Assembly: GCA_014860565.1 (NCBI GenBank) | Contig: JACZJN010000191.1 | Coordinates: 1 to 45,282 of the forward strand | Reading direction: 5' to 3' | Length of the DNA stretch: 45,282 nucleotides | Origin: Bacteroidota bacterium | GTDB taxonomy: Bacteria; Bacteroidota; Ignavibacteria; SZUA-365 | Part shown: in pieces, positions 1 to 11,700 of the stretch | How positions within the stretch are numbered: the stretch's first letter is position 1 | Layout of the letters: every line of letters starts with the position of its first letter | Program-made: the position numbers and the translations under genes | Notes under the pieces: generated by a model | Databases searched by the model: none | What the model was told of the DNA's origin: nothing | What the model saw: only the letters and a program-made list of their open reading frames with translations

Positions 1-1
1 C

Positions 2-1045
2 CCGGGGACCGATCCTCCCCCTCCCGGGACTGGCGGAACACCTGACCCTACCGGCACGGCCCCCTCGGGGACGCCTGCCCCTTCGTTGGGTGATTGGACG
101 TTCAACCCGATGGATCTCGCGCCGTATTCGATGGTCCCCGGCATGATCGGCGGCCTTGCCGGCGCAGTCGGAGCCTTCGCGAAGGACCCTGAATTCGACC
201 GTCATGGGACGGACCATTTCTGGCGGGACCATTACAAGGAGCAGTTTGCAGGCGCATACGAAGATGCCCGTACCGACCCGTACCGTGGCAACTTCTTCCG
301 CAACGCCAACCGTTCGCATCTGACGGCTACCAATGCGATGCTCGAGAATTCCGCGAACCTGCGGGCCCGTCAGGCCAACAACACCGGCATGATGTTCGGC
401 GGTGGCTATTCACGCGACCTTGCCTCGATGGCCCCGGGATTCTACGCGCAACAGGCAGGCAACCTTGCACAAGGATATGCCATTCGCGATCGCAACATTC
501 AGGCAGAGAACGCCTTCGTCGGCCACAATACCGACGCCCAGCAGGACCTGTTCGTCAAGGAAGTCCAGATGGGGACGCATCGTGACTACAACAAGGGACT
601 GAATCTGGTCAATAAAGTAGCGGGCGGCGCGGTCGAAGGCGCATCACTCGCGGACGGCCTGTACAATACGATGTGGACACGCGGCGTCAATCGTGACCTC
701 CTCGCCAATGAATACGGCCAGTGGACGGAGAACGCACCGCCCGTGCCGGACGTACCGATCACGGATCCGAACGGCGAGGACGGTCTTCCCTACGATTACG
801 GACTCCCCCCAATAGCATCTCAAAACGCGACCGTCGGACGCCGGACGCTTGGTCTGCAGCCGACCCCCGAGGAGGCATGGGCGCCGGGTGGGCAGTTCGC
901 GCGCGGCGGCATGTTCAACTGGGGCAGCGGCACACTCTCGCCGAGTTACAGCGGGCCGATTCGGCCGAACGTGACACCGCGCATGAAATCCATGTTCAAC
1001 AACCCGTACCGCCGTAGCCCTCTTACGCCGTACCGTCAATTATAA
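2..1045 (+). CDS. Phage virion/ejection-type protein, 5' end off window
   Basis: The frame is open from the left edge, so the true start is probably outside the window; the first in-frame candidate, a TTG at 86, has no clear ribosome site and is preceded by an uninterrupted Pro/Gly/Thr-rich segment. The remaining sequence is rich in Gly, Ala, Asn and Arg. It has a hydrophobic Gly/Ala stretch near the TTG (MVPGMIGGLAGAVGAFA), a helical middle with many Gln and Asn, and a Pro/Gly-rich tail. I recognise no family. It heads a same-strand series that leads into the giant 4,512-residue protein and is followed within 15 bp by the next gene. By position it could correspond to the first of the three internal core (ejection) proteins of T7-like phages, but this is inference from gene order only. 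Confidence 0.75.
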   Translation, partial: PGTDPPPPGTGGTPDPTGTAPSGTPAPSLGDWTFNPMDLAPYSMVPGMIGGLAGAVGAFAKDPEFDRHGTDHFWRDHYKEQFAGAYEDARTDPYRGNFFRNANRSHLTATNAMLENSANLRARQANNTGMMFGGGYSRDLASMAPGFYAQQAGNLAQGYAIRDRNIQAENAFVGHNTDAQQDLFVKEVQMGTHRDYNKGLNLVNKVAGGAVEGASLADGLYNTMWTRGVNRDLLANEYGQWTENAPPVPDVPITDPNGEDGLPYDYGLPPIASQNATVGRRTLGLQPTPEEAWAPGGQFARGGMFNWGSGTLSPSYSGPIRPNVTPRMKSMFNNPYRRSPLTPYRQL

Positions 1046-1059
1046 AGGAGGCGTTGTTG

Positions 1060-1335
1060 ATGTCGGATCCACGGCAAGCTAATCATGACCAACTCATTAT
1101 TGACCATTGCAATCTTCTCGCCACACAGGACTTGCGCATCAAGGCCGTCGAGGAAGCCGTGATTGAATTCCGACGGTTGAACGCGAAGAACGATGAACGG
1201 ATGGACAAGCACGATATCGACATCGTCGGCATACAGCAGTCATTCCACATCCTGCTGCCGATTGTCTACTCCATCCTTGGCGTCAGCGTGCTGGCTTTCC
1301 TTGCTGCCATGTTCGAATACTTTTTAGGGAAGTGA
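1060..1335 (+). CDS. Small phage protein with C-terminal membrane anchor
   Basis: This 91-residue protein has a charged, probably coiled-coil N-terminal two thirds and one hydrophobic C-terminal segment (HILLPIVYSILGVSVLAFLAAMF) ending in a short polar tail. The ATG at 1060 is preferred over the upstream in-frame TTG codons at 1054 and 1057 because a strong AAAGGAGG site ends eight bases before it. The topology, with a soluble helix then one membrane segment, suits a phage membrane-associated virion protein, or less likely a holin. It sits between two virion-type genes rather than in the lysis cassette at 16.4-18 kb. No specific family is recognised. Confidence 0.75.
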   Translation: MSDPRQANHDQLIIDHCNLLATQDLRIKAVEEAVIEFRRLNAKNDERMDKHDIDIVGIQQSFHILLPIVYSILGVSVLAFLAAMFEYFLGK

Positions 1336-1336
1336 C

Positions 1337-2770
1337 ATGCCACCTCTCGCACACGAAAATCCCTTCCTCTCGGGCATGAAGACGGCCGTTACCGTCGCCC
1401 GTCAGACGACCGCCGAACAGGACGAAACCCTGCGTCGTGCGGCCGTCGCGAATTTCATGCAGAATGCCGGCAAGGTTGCCCAGCGCATCAATGAACGCGA
1501 GTCCGCGCTTGCATCCGAACATGCCAAACGTGTGCAGTCGCTGATGAAGGAATCGGCGGTCGAAGCCGGCGGGAACGGGAAGACATCCGACGAGATGATC
1601 GCCAAGGCCTACAACGACCAATTGGCGCTCTCGATGGAGAGTTACGCATTCGAAGCCCAACGGGCAGGCGATGCGGCACTGGCCCGCAATGTCATGACCC
1701 GCGCGCCGTACACGCTTTCGCGCATGAACGGCAACGAGCAGGAGGCCGTCAAGATGCTCCTTGGCGACGACATCCACGGCGCCGTTTCCCGCATGTCGTC
1801 CGCCTTCGGTAAGTCCGGCATGCCCGCGATGCCGAAACCCGGGGAGATGTACGACTTCAAGGAAATCAATTCCGGTGGCCGCAGCTATATCGGTCGTGTG
1901 AACAAGCTGACCGGCAAATTCGAATTGCAGGACACGTTGGACGATCCGATGATGCAGCTGAACATGGCCGACAAGATGCTGGGGCTCGAGAAGACCGGCC
2001 TCGACATGGAGAAGATCCGTCATGACATGTCGGCCGGCGCAACGAAGACCATTGACGCCGGAACCCAGCGCATTGTCGAGAAGCGGGCGAAAGTGCCTGC
2101 CAATTGGAACGCGATGACCGACGCGCAGAAGGAAGCATTCGTCGCGCAGAACGCGGCCGCGATGGGATGGGAAAATCCGCTCACGGAAATCGACCCCGTG
2201 TCCGGTGAACTCATACTACGGAAGTACTTCAACGACATACGACCGACATCGGGCGGCGATGGTGGCGGATTCAAGGCCAAGGACATTGCAGGCTATCTGC
2301 TCAAACGCGGCGAACATGACGGCACAACCAGTCAGCAGTTCGGACTGGCGAAGACTTATCAGCAGCAGGCCGAAGCAGTCAAGCGGGAAATGTCGCGTGC
2401 CTACGACATCGCCGACGATACCAAGCGCACACAGGCGCTGCGTGACCTCTCGAAGAAGTACGGCAAGGATCCGCAGGTCTACTACAACGAACTGAAGACC
2501 AAGGAACAGACCGCATGGAACACCGGCGGGAAGGCGCAGGATCAGGCCAACGAAGTCCGCGGCGTTCTCGAAATGGCAGGCGTCCCGCAACAGTACCATG
2601 ACACGGGGTGGCGGAAAAGCCGCGACGCGACATTGGCAAAATGGAAGGCGCTCACTCCCGACCGTCAATCGAAGTTCCGAAGCTACTGGTCCAAAATGTC
2701 GCCACAGGAAAAACAGAAATACGGCAACGACATCTACCACTACTACTACGCCTTCAGCCAAGGCAAGTAA
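1337..2770 (+). CDS. Helical phage structural/ejection-type protein
   Basis: This 477-residue protein begins one base after the preceding stop, with AGGGAAG just upstream, so the two genes are probably translationally coupled. It is almost entirely helical and polar, rich in Ala, Lys, Gln and Met, with no signal peptide or membrane segment. The C-terminus is rich in Lys, Gln and aromatic residues (a run of Tyr near residue 468). I recognise no catalytic motif. Its place directly before the giant protein, and its alpha-helical composition, resemble the middle internal core protein of T7-like virions. That is a positional inference, not a sequence match. Confidence 0.75.
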   Translation: MPPLAHENPFLSGMKTAVTVARQTTAEQDETLRRAAVANFMQNAGKVAQRINERESALASEHAKRVQSLMKESAVEAGGNGKTSDEMIAKAYNDQLALSMESYAFEAQRAGDAALARNVMTRAPYTLSRMNGNEQEAVKMLLGDDIHGAVSRMSSAFGKSGMPAMPKPGEMYDFKEINSGGRSYIGRVNKLTGKFELQDTLDDPMMQLNMADKMLGLEKTGLDMEKIRHDMSAGATKTIDAGTQRIVEKRAKVPANWNAMTDAQKEAFVAQNAAAMGWENPLTEIDPVSGELILRKYFNDIRPTSGGDGGGFKAKDIAGYLLKRGEHDGTTSQQFGLAKTYQQQAEAVKREMSRAYDIADDTKRTQALRDLSKKYGKDPQVYYNELKTKEQTAWNTGGKAQDQANEVRGVLEMAGVPQQYHDTGWRKSRDATLAKWKALTPDRQSKFRSYWSKMSPQEKQKYGNDIYHYYYAFSQGK

Positions 2771-2788
2771 TTCGAGGAGTCATATCGC

Positions 2789-5700
2789 ATGGGCAAACAG
2801 AAGGCCAACGAGGTAAAGACACCCACCGAATCCTTCAACGACCCGAACGCAGAATTTGATGCTGCCTGGAATAGGGTCAACACAGGCGCGTCTTCCCCTT
2901 CATCCCAACCATCCCTCCCCGCCGTAAAGACGGAAGATCCGAACGAGGAGTTCGATCGTCTCTTCGATGACGGACGCGCAACGGGCAAGCCGTCGTCCGA
3001 AGCGCAGCCGTCCGGTGTTGCCGTCGACCGTCTGCCCCGCATGGTCCGTGTGGCCGAGAAGGTCAACAAGTACATGGCCGGGATTCCCGAACGTCGGCGC
3101 TTCCGCATCTACCGCGAAGGGGAAGGCGACGTCACGGAACGCAAGACCGTCCATTACTCCATTCCAGGCATTGAGGAAGTCGACCAGCATGGCAACCGCC
3201 ACAAGCTGCCGGACATCAAGGCCGTGTGGCGCAACTATGACCCCGACACCGGCGAACCCTTGCGGGACTTCGAATTGGAGAAGATCCCCGACGGCGCAAA
3301 GATCGACAGCGAGGAGTCCTTCAAGGAAGCGGACCTCTCGCCGTACTATCATGCCGCCAAACGCGCACGCTCGACGAACAAGGCCGTCGACGCCTTCAAC
3401 GATGCCCGTCCGCTGTTGCGTGACCTGCTTTCGGCCGTACCGAATTACAGCAGCGGGCGTCCCGGTGACATGATGGATACGAGTGGCCTCCAGCAGATAC
3501 AAGGCCGTGGCGGAGTCACGAACGAGGCCAGTGACTTCAGCCCCATGCGGTCCCTCCTGCAGAAAGGCGTCCGCGACTTCGTCCTCAACAGTCCCGTCGA
3601 CATTCAGCGTGTCGATGCCCCTCGACAGGAGACGAAGGGAGACCGCCTGCAGCGTCAGGAAGACCGTGGCAAGTTCCTTGGTTTCGAGAAAGGCGACATC
3701 AAGGAGACGGCCAAGAAAGTCGGACGTGATGTCCTCGATCTGGCAATGTTGGGAGCGACCGAAAAGGCATTTGGCGTCAACGCAGTGACACCTGACCAGG
3801 CATTTGCGGGCAACTCCGCCGTCAAGGACCTTGTCGATATCTACTACAATCCGTCCAATGCCGTCGAATACTGGCTGGGGAATGCCGGCAAGATCGCCAC
3901 GACGTATCTCAAGTATGCCACGGGCGCGAAGGTGGCGGAAACGGCCCTCTCGCAAGGCGTATCGGCCATCACGAAGGGCATCGTCAATCCCGGCGGCATC
4001 ATCCAAGGTGGCGCCGTAACCGACCTTGCTGAAATCCTCAATCGCGCCGTCCTTGCGCCGATGCGCGGACTGACCCCGATGGGAACGGAAGAGGCCCGTG
4101 AATGGATACAGAAGACCTACCCGAAGATGTACACCGGCGGCATGACCGATGACGAAATGCGGGACTTTGCCAACGCCGTCAAACGTGTGCAGACGATGAC
4201 ACTCGAGAACGAAGCCGTCGCGGATGGCAAATGGTCCGGCCTCGATCTTGTCCCGACGGAATACCTGACGGGATTCATGCGGACGCGGCAAGGCAAGATG
4301 GCCACGAAAGGCCTCGTCGACTGGATGAATACCATGACGTTCGGCGGGACGCAGACCGATCGTGATCTTGATACGATCAACGCCGTAGGCCGTCAGGCCT
4401 TTTCCTACGACGGCGGGGACGAGGATTCCGGCCACATGATGAACGACTTCAGAAAGGCAAGCGAACGGCTGGAACCGCAGGACCTCTGGGACGTTGTCTG
4501 GCAAGGTGTTGGCGGCGCGGCCCCGATGTTGCCGTTCTTCGCCAAGTCCCTTGAGAAGGCAGGCGGGAAGGCCTTCCCCATGCTCGATACGCTGAAAAAG
4601 GTCGGCCTCGATGTCCAAGGTGTCGTGCGGGCCATCCCCGGCGCTACCAAAATGCTGATGCGTGACATCGGTATGGCGGGAGTCGATACAGGCCTGTTTG
4701 CCCTTCGTGCACATGCCCTTGGTCTGGCACAATGGAGTGACACCGACTGGAAGGACGCACACCAGGGATTCAAGACGCTGCTGGAACGCGGCGCGACGCC
4801 GGTACAGGCCCTTGTCAACAGCTACGGCATGCGTCTTGGATCGAAGGCCTTGGAGAACTTCACCGAAGCAGGCCATCTTGAGCTCTTCCGTGCATCCCGC
4901 GCATTGACTGACGGGGCTTTGCGACGGACGGCAAAGGCCATGCTCGCCATGCTGAACGAAGGCCTTGAGGAACGCGGGGCCGACTGGGGAACATGGGTGG
5001 CCGAAGAACTGACCGACCTGCCGGATGACTTGCGCCAGCAGCTCGCCGATCCAGCGGAACTCAACCTGCTCAAGTCCATCATCAGCGACACGAAACTGGA
5101 CGACAAGCAGATGGAAAAGGCCATCGGCGACTTCCTGATTTCCGGCATTCTCGGTATCGGGATGGGCGCCATGCGTGTCGGTGTCGGTGGCCTCGCGCAT
5201 CCGATTAGCACGCCGCGCAAGCTGTTCCGTGATGTCAAGAATGGCTTCATCAATCCGCGCCAGCAGGCGGAAGAGTACGCCAAACGCTACTCCTTCGACA
5301 TCAATGCCGTGACAGGCGAACGTCTGACGCCGGAACAGTACGAAGAGAAGGTCGACGCCCTGACGAAGCTGATCCAACTCAACAGCTTCAAGACGGCGGA
5401 ATACGGCATGGATACCATTGCGAAGTCGTTCTCCATCGGACTGCATTCTCCCGTCAACGTCGACGGATTGATCGAGTCCGAAGGCATCGAGAAGGACCCG
5501 AAAAAGTGGTTCATGTCGAAGGAAGAACTGACGGAATATTTCCCGACGGAAAAGCAGCGCCTGCGGAAGGAATGGAAGCAGACGAAAGAGGATGCGAAGA
5601 AGCACTTCACGAAGGCGTGGGAGTCTTTCGGCAAGCACCGGACCAAGGCAAAGGATGCGACGGCAGAAGCAGTAGACAACACGATGGCGAATGGCCCTTC

Positions 5701-8700
5701 TGCGGACATCCCGTCTGCGGACAGCCCGTCTGCGGACAGCCCGTCTGCCGATGCCCCGCCGAAAGAGCCGACCTTTGTACGCCGTGGCGCGGTCGATCCC
5801 GAAGGGACGAATCTTCTAGGCCTTGAGGAAATCGGGCCGTACATTCGTCAGCATTTCCCCGAACTTGCCGACCTCTACAATTCCAACGAGGCGCTGTATG
5901 AGGCCGTCGGCGAAGTCATTGCAAAGGGCCTTGTGCCGACGATGCACGGGACGGAAGCGATTCGTCAAGAGGAACTGGACGACTTCCTCAACGCGACGCT
6001 GAACGAGAACGAGATGTCGGATTACATGCAGGCGCGACTGGAATGGGAGAACCGTCAGGCACAGGAGACGCCCGCGCCGTCGGTGACACAGCCGATTGAT
6101 GTGCAGCAGACGACCGAACAGACGGCCCCGCCACCTCCGACCGAGCAACCGGCGGAAGTCAGTCCACTTGACCGCATCCTGGACGAAAACGTGCCGCCGG
6201 ACGCCCCTCCCCCTTCGGGACCGGAAGATGACGGCTGGCATTACCAGTTGCAGGAAGAACCATCCCGCGTTGCTCACCTTCAGCAGGAATCCGGCATGGA
6301 CTTGCTGTCGTCTGACCCTTCGTTCGCCGAGGAGATCGAAAACGACCTTCGTGAGAAATACCCGTCCGTCAACCTTGGGACGATCCATGGCGAGATGCAT
6401 GACGGCAAGCCCGTCCTCGGCCGCGCCAACACGAAGGCCATGCAGGCGCTCTACGATCCTGAACTGGCCAAACGCGATACGATCCCGCATGAATACCTTC
6501 ACCTGTATGTTGACCTCTTCAAGGACAGCGACATCGTCAAGGCCGGTCTCGAGCAGTATGGTGACGAAGAAGCACTTGTCCAGGCCGCAGGCAGCGACTT
6601 CGCCGAACGCAAGGACGACGGATTCATCAAGACCTGGCTGAAGGACTTCCTCAACTGGCTGAAGGGTATCTTCGGCAAGCAGGACGCAGCCTACGATCTC
6701 GCCCGTCGTTTCGACTCCGGCAAGGACTCGTTCTCCTTTGTTTCCCGCGCGAAGGCCGTCCAGCGCGAAGCCGGATGGAAATATCAGGAAGGCGAAGCCA
6801 AACCGCATCACATGCCCAAACGGGAGTCCTTCATCGTGCTCAAGGACAACGGCACAAAACTGGCCACGCCTGGCTATCGTGTCTCCATCCCCGATGTCGA
6901 TCGCGGGTTCTTCGTGGCGCATCCGACGGTCGAAGGCAAGTCCTCAAGCAAGTGGATCCTCTATGACGAGGAGTCCGGCCTTGCCGCCACCGCGCAGCTG
7001 CCGACGCGCGCCGACGCCATAGCGGCCTTCACCGACCTATTGAAAGGCGACCCAACGATCCTGCAGAAGATGGAAGAAGAGGCCATGCAGGCGATGGAAC
7101 GGCAGGTACAGGCGTCTCAAATGTCGGCGACATACGTGGAACCGGCTGAAACCGGAACGACCGACACAAAGAAGCAGTCTGCAAGCGAACGGCCATATGC
7201 ATTCCGCCGTCTGTCCTATCAGCCGCTTGCCGGGACAGTCGAACGTGCCACCGACATGCAGACGACACTCGAACGCATCATCGGCGGCGATACGAGTCTG
7301 TCCGACAGGCAGGTACGTGACCTCCTTGCCATGCGTGACGAGCGTGGCCGCCCGCCTATCGACAAGATGGTCGAGATGATCGACTTGTCGACCGATGCCG
7401 ACTATGACGAGGAGGCCCTTCGCAGCTGGCTTATCGCCAATCACAAGCGGCAGGAAATCCCGCTGGTCAGCGTTTCCATTCCCGACTACGGACCGGATCC
7501 GACCAAGGGCCAGGTCGAACATTCGGCAGACAATCCCGTCATGATCGATGTCGCGCCCGCCGGTTCCGCGCAGTACAATGGCGAAGGCGATCTTGTCCAG
7601 ACCTTCCGTCAGCCGTCGAACATGCTGGAACTGACGGACGTGCGCGCCTTCCTTGACGCCTATGGACTGACGCCCAACGGGCGGATGTCAGGCCCCGTCG
7701 GCGAGGTGACGACCGTTCGCGTGGGTGGGAAGGTATGGAACCTCGGCGTACTGGCCGCACGAAGGCCGGTGAAATACTCCCGCATGGAAGCGACGCTTGC
7801 CGAGCATGGCATCTACATGATGGGATCCGGCGGCAAGAATGAAGTCTTCCCGACGATCAATCTCGATCCGTCGCAACCTATATCGCAGAAGGCCGCGCAA
7901 GCCCTTCTGACGGCAATGGACGCGACCGAAGAGTACTGGAAGAAGAAAATCGGCGCGGACGTATGGCGGCGGTCGGCAACCGGCAAGGAATTCGCGGTAC
8001 GGCGCGAGCGGATGCAGGCCGATGAGAACGGAAATATTGACGTCAAGAAGATGACGCCGCATGACCGCATGTTTGCCGTCTACGCTGCCTACAACCAATG
8101 GCTGCAGGACGAGACCTGGGCGGGCAACGGCAACAAGATCGTCAAGTACGGCAAGGAACTCACATCGGCCGACAAGCCGACCGTTACGACCGAAGCAGTC
8201 AACTTCATCGACGAACTTCGTGAAGGCATCGAGAAGACGATTCCGTCCCTGCGCGGGAAGGACCGCCGTCTGATGGAACAGGTCCGCGACGGACTGCGCA
8301 TCCTCACCCCTTCGGAGAGCGAACTAGCGGCCCGTATGGCCCTCGACGGAAAGGAACTGCTGGCCGGCGGACTGGTCATTGATCGCAAGACCGGAGACAT
8401 CGACGTCGCCACGGCCTTCGTCGACCATGACCATTACGAGGGCAAGACGCCGCACGGTGACGGCGGCAATGTTGCCTCTCCATTGGTGTCACTGTTCCTG
8501 TCCTACTTCCAAGGCGGCGACGAACGCGCGAAACTCCTCAAGCCGCGCATCATCAGTCCAGGAACGGATTTCAGCCTGCTGGTCAAGTCCATGCTCGATG
8601 TCATGGACGGGCAGATGCTTTCGGCCGCGCATGCCGTCGGCGTCGGCCTGCTGGTCTTCGATTCAAGCCTCAAGCTGGGCAAGTCGACCATTGCCAACAA

Positions 8701-11700
8701 GGACGAAGCGGGACAGCCGATGCCCCTTCCGAAATACAGCACGTTCGAACAGACGGCGTTGTCCAATGGCAAGGTGACGGGCATCCCCGTCCGGCGTGTG
8801 CCGGTCGAGAAGTTCACGCTGGTCAACGACCCCGAAGGCAAGGAAATCGATGACACGACCCTCGGTATGCAGGGTATGGCTGCCGTCCCGACAAGCCCGA
8901 TGCACTTCCCGCATCTGGCCGACAACTACGATGCCATGCGTGACTTCTACCGCATGCAGAGTCAACGGACGGTGGACCTGATAAAGCGATTCAACGACGA
9001 CGCCGCCTTCCGCACGGCGCTGTATCGTCGACTGGCACGGAACAACAGCGACCCCGGCGCGGCGCCATTCGTGGCCATGATCGAGGAGGCGGGACGGAAC
9101 GTCGGTCCGCTGTACTATCTCCCGCATCTGCAGATCGCCTTCAACGGCGCGGCGCATTCACATCTGCTGTCTGCTGTTTCGGACAAGTCCCGCAGCGGAT
9201 CTTCGCGCGTCATCGGTCAGTCGTTGAAGCTGACGCCGGACTTCGGCACGGCAACAGGCACGAACATGCTGGCTGTCCAGCGCGCGAACAATGGCGACGT
9301 GGAGTCCTTGCGGAAGTATTTCGACATCGAGGACATCTTCCCCATCGCCGATCGCCGGAAGCACCTGACGCCCGAACAGCAGAAAATCCTGCGGGATGAA
9401 ACGGCGAAGCTGATTGTCCAACGTGACACGATTCAGAAGGACCTTGTCGCGCTCCCGCCGTCGGCAATGGATCAGGTTGCCAAGCTGAACAAACAGTTTA
9501 CCGACGTCCAGCGCCGCATCGACGAACGAAGCGTCATCAACGAGAAGCTGATTGATTCCTACCTTGCCCAAAATGGCTACCGCCGCGTCGGCCAGCATTA
9601 CGTCAGCGGGACAGGCCACCTGAAGGAGACCATCGACGTCGACGGGCAGAAGGCCGTCCCGATCATCGTCAACGAAGAGACGGCGCGGAAGATGGGATGG
9701 AAGCCTGGGACGAAAGTCCTCGTCACGGCCATTCCCGCGGACGCCCCGCATTCGACCAAGGCCTGCGTGATTGCGGGCGTATCGAATTCCGTGGCGCACC
9801 GCATGACATGGTCGGCACTGCATACGATCAACCTCGGCAAGGATCATGACGGCGATGCCCTCTATGTCCGTGGCGCGTCCGACGGCTACTGGCGCGAGAA
9901 GGCCCGTCAATGGAAGAACCACCTCGACGGCAAGTACACGTTCGTCGGCAAGGAAGCGCCGCAGGAAGACCTTGATCTGCTGGCGGAATACAACGCATAC
10001 GCCGATGCCGGATGGAAGGAGATGCCGCAGGAGTCCTTCGAAAAGATATGGACGCTGTTCGCGGACCCGCAGGTACAGTCCTATGCAACAGACCTCTACA
10101 AGAAGTTCAAGATCCCCGGGGCCTTCACAGATGAGGCGTCGCGTTTCATGCAGTCGATCTTCGGCGCGAAACCGATGGACAACGTCCCGACGCCGCTCGA
10201 CACCTTCGGACGACGCTGGCTGGTCGCCAACTATGTCGGCGAAACGGCAGGCGTCATCGGCAAGGTTGCAGCGGCCCGTCGTCAGATCGCATGGATCGTC
10301 CAGGCTTTCCCCGAACTGCTGGATACCGATGCCCCGACGAAATTCCCCGGCGCGACGCGACTCGACCTTGTGGACATGGCAACGACCATTCTTGTCAACC
10401 ATGCTGTCGACGCCCCCGCGCAGGAGCACCTGTTCAGCTACAACTTCGACCCCAACCAGTTTGTCGAATGGGCCATCAGAATGCTGGCAAAGGATGAAGA
10501 GACGCAAGACACGTTGTCAAACTATCTTGGCGCCTTCAAGGACGCACAAGTTGCAGTAAGAGGCGTACAGAACGACAAGAAGATGGCCTCGGCGGAACAT
10601 ATCGCCTCCCTTCATGCCATGTCCAATCTTGAGTCGCTGGAAGATTCGTCCATCATGTCCGCGTTCGTCGCGCCCTTCGGCAAGAAATTCCCGCTGTGCA
10701 TGTCGGCCGACTTCTACAAGACCATCGTTGCCCCGCAGGTTGTCCGGCACATGGTCCAGTCCATATTCGGGCCCCAGGCATCGATGGCGAAAGCCGGCAT
10801 GGTCGAGAAAGGCAAATCCAGTCGCGATCTGACCGAACTGCAGAAGGAAACGGTATTCGGTATGATCATGCAGGCATGGGAAGAAGGCCGGAAGATGGAC
10901 AACCGTGAAGTGGAAGATAATGTCACACGCGAGATGCTGCGCGGTCCCGTCACCATCCTGACCCACATGACGGCCGCCATGGAGTTCTCCCGCGAGGCCT
11001 TGCCGGTTCCCCCGCAGGAGAAGGACTTCATGGTCAGAATCCCCGGCGGCAAAGTGGAACTCGATGTCGCGTCCTTCAACGCCGCACAAGAGACCTACGA
11101 AGGCAAGGTGAAGCAGTTGCGCGATGCGTACGACCGGTTCGGCAGCTACAATCCTGCCTATTTCGACAACCCGATGCAGACCATCGTTCCTCATATGCTG
11201 GACTCGATCACGAAGACGGCATGGACTCTGCAGCAACCGCGCGTCTACATGACGACGGGGCTCGAGAAGTCGTCCGGCTATCAGTTCGCCATCGACCGCA
11301 ATGTCGGCTTGTCGATGTCCGTCAACGGCGAAGCCTTTGTCCCCGTATCACCGAAGGCGCTTGCGGCGTTCTTCACCGGCGACCCGCGACCGATGTTCGT
11401 GGCTGCCCGTAAGCAGATCTTCGACATCATGCTGGAAGCCGCCCGTCTCGGGGATGTCAACCAGTCGGATCCGTTGCACCTGCTGGCGCCGGCGGAAGCA
11501 AACCGCATGATGGAAGACATGGTGGAAACCTACCTTGGGCTGCAGCCGGAAGGAGGAGAGCAGGTTGCCCGTCATCACAAGCTGTCGGATGCCTTGCTCC
11601 TGTCCCTCATGCAGGAACGATTCCTGACCCTTCAGCCCTATCAAAAGACGGCACATGTCGAATTGCGTCAAATTGAACGGTCGTCCCCCCTCGCACGGAC

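Noticed and set aside
2900-5638. A 912-codon open frame on the minus strand opposite the giant gene
   Set aside because: It mirrors the GC-biased codons of the plus-strand gene, has no ribosome site, low-complexity composition and no recognisable domain; other long antisense frames (5816-6922, 9158-10507, 13691-14842, 15308-16432, 18238-19296) are rejected for the same reason.
9842-9856. Assignment of the giant protein as an N4-type virion RNA polymerase
   Set aside because: N4 vRNAP is a T7-like single-subunit enzyme with palm-domain motifs; the motif seen here is DxDGD with barrel-like flanks, which belongs to the two-barrel class.
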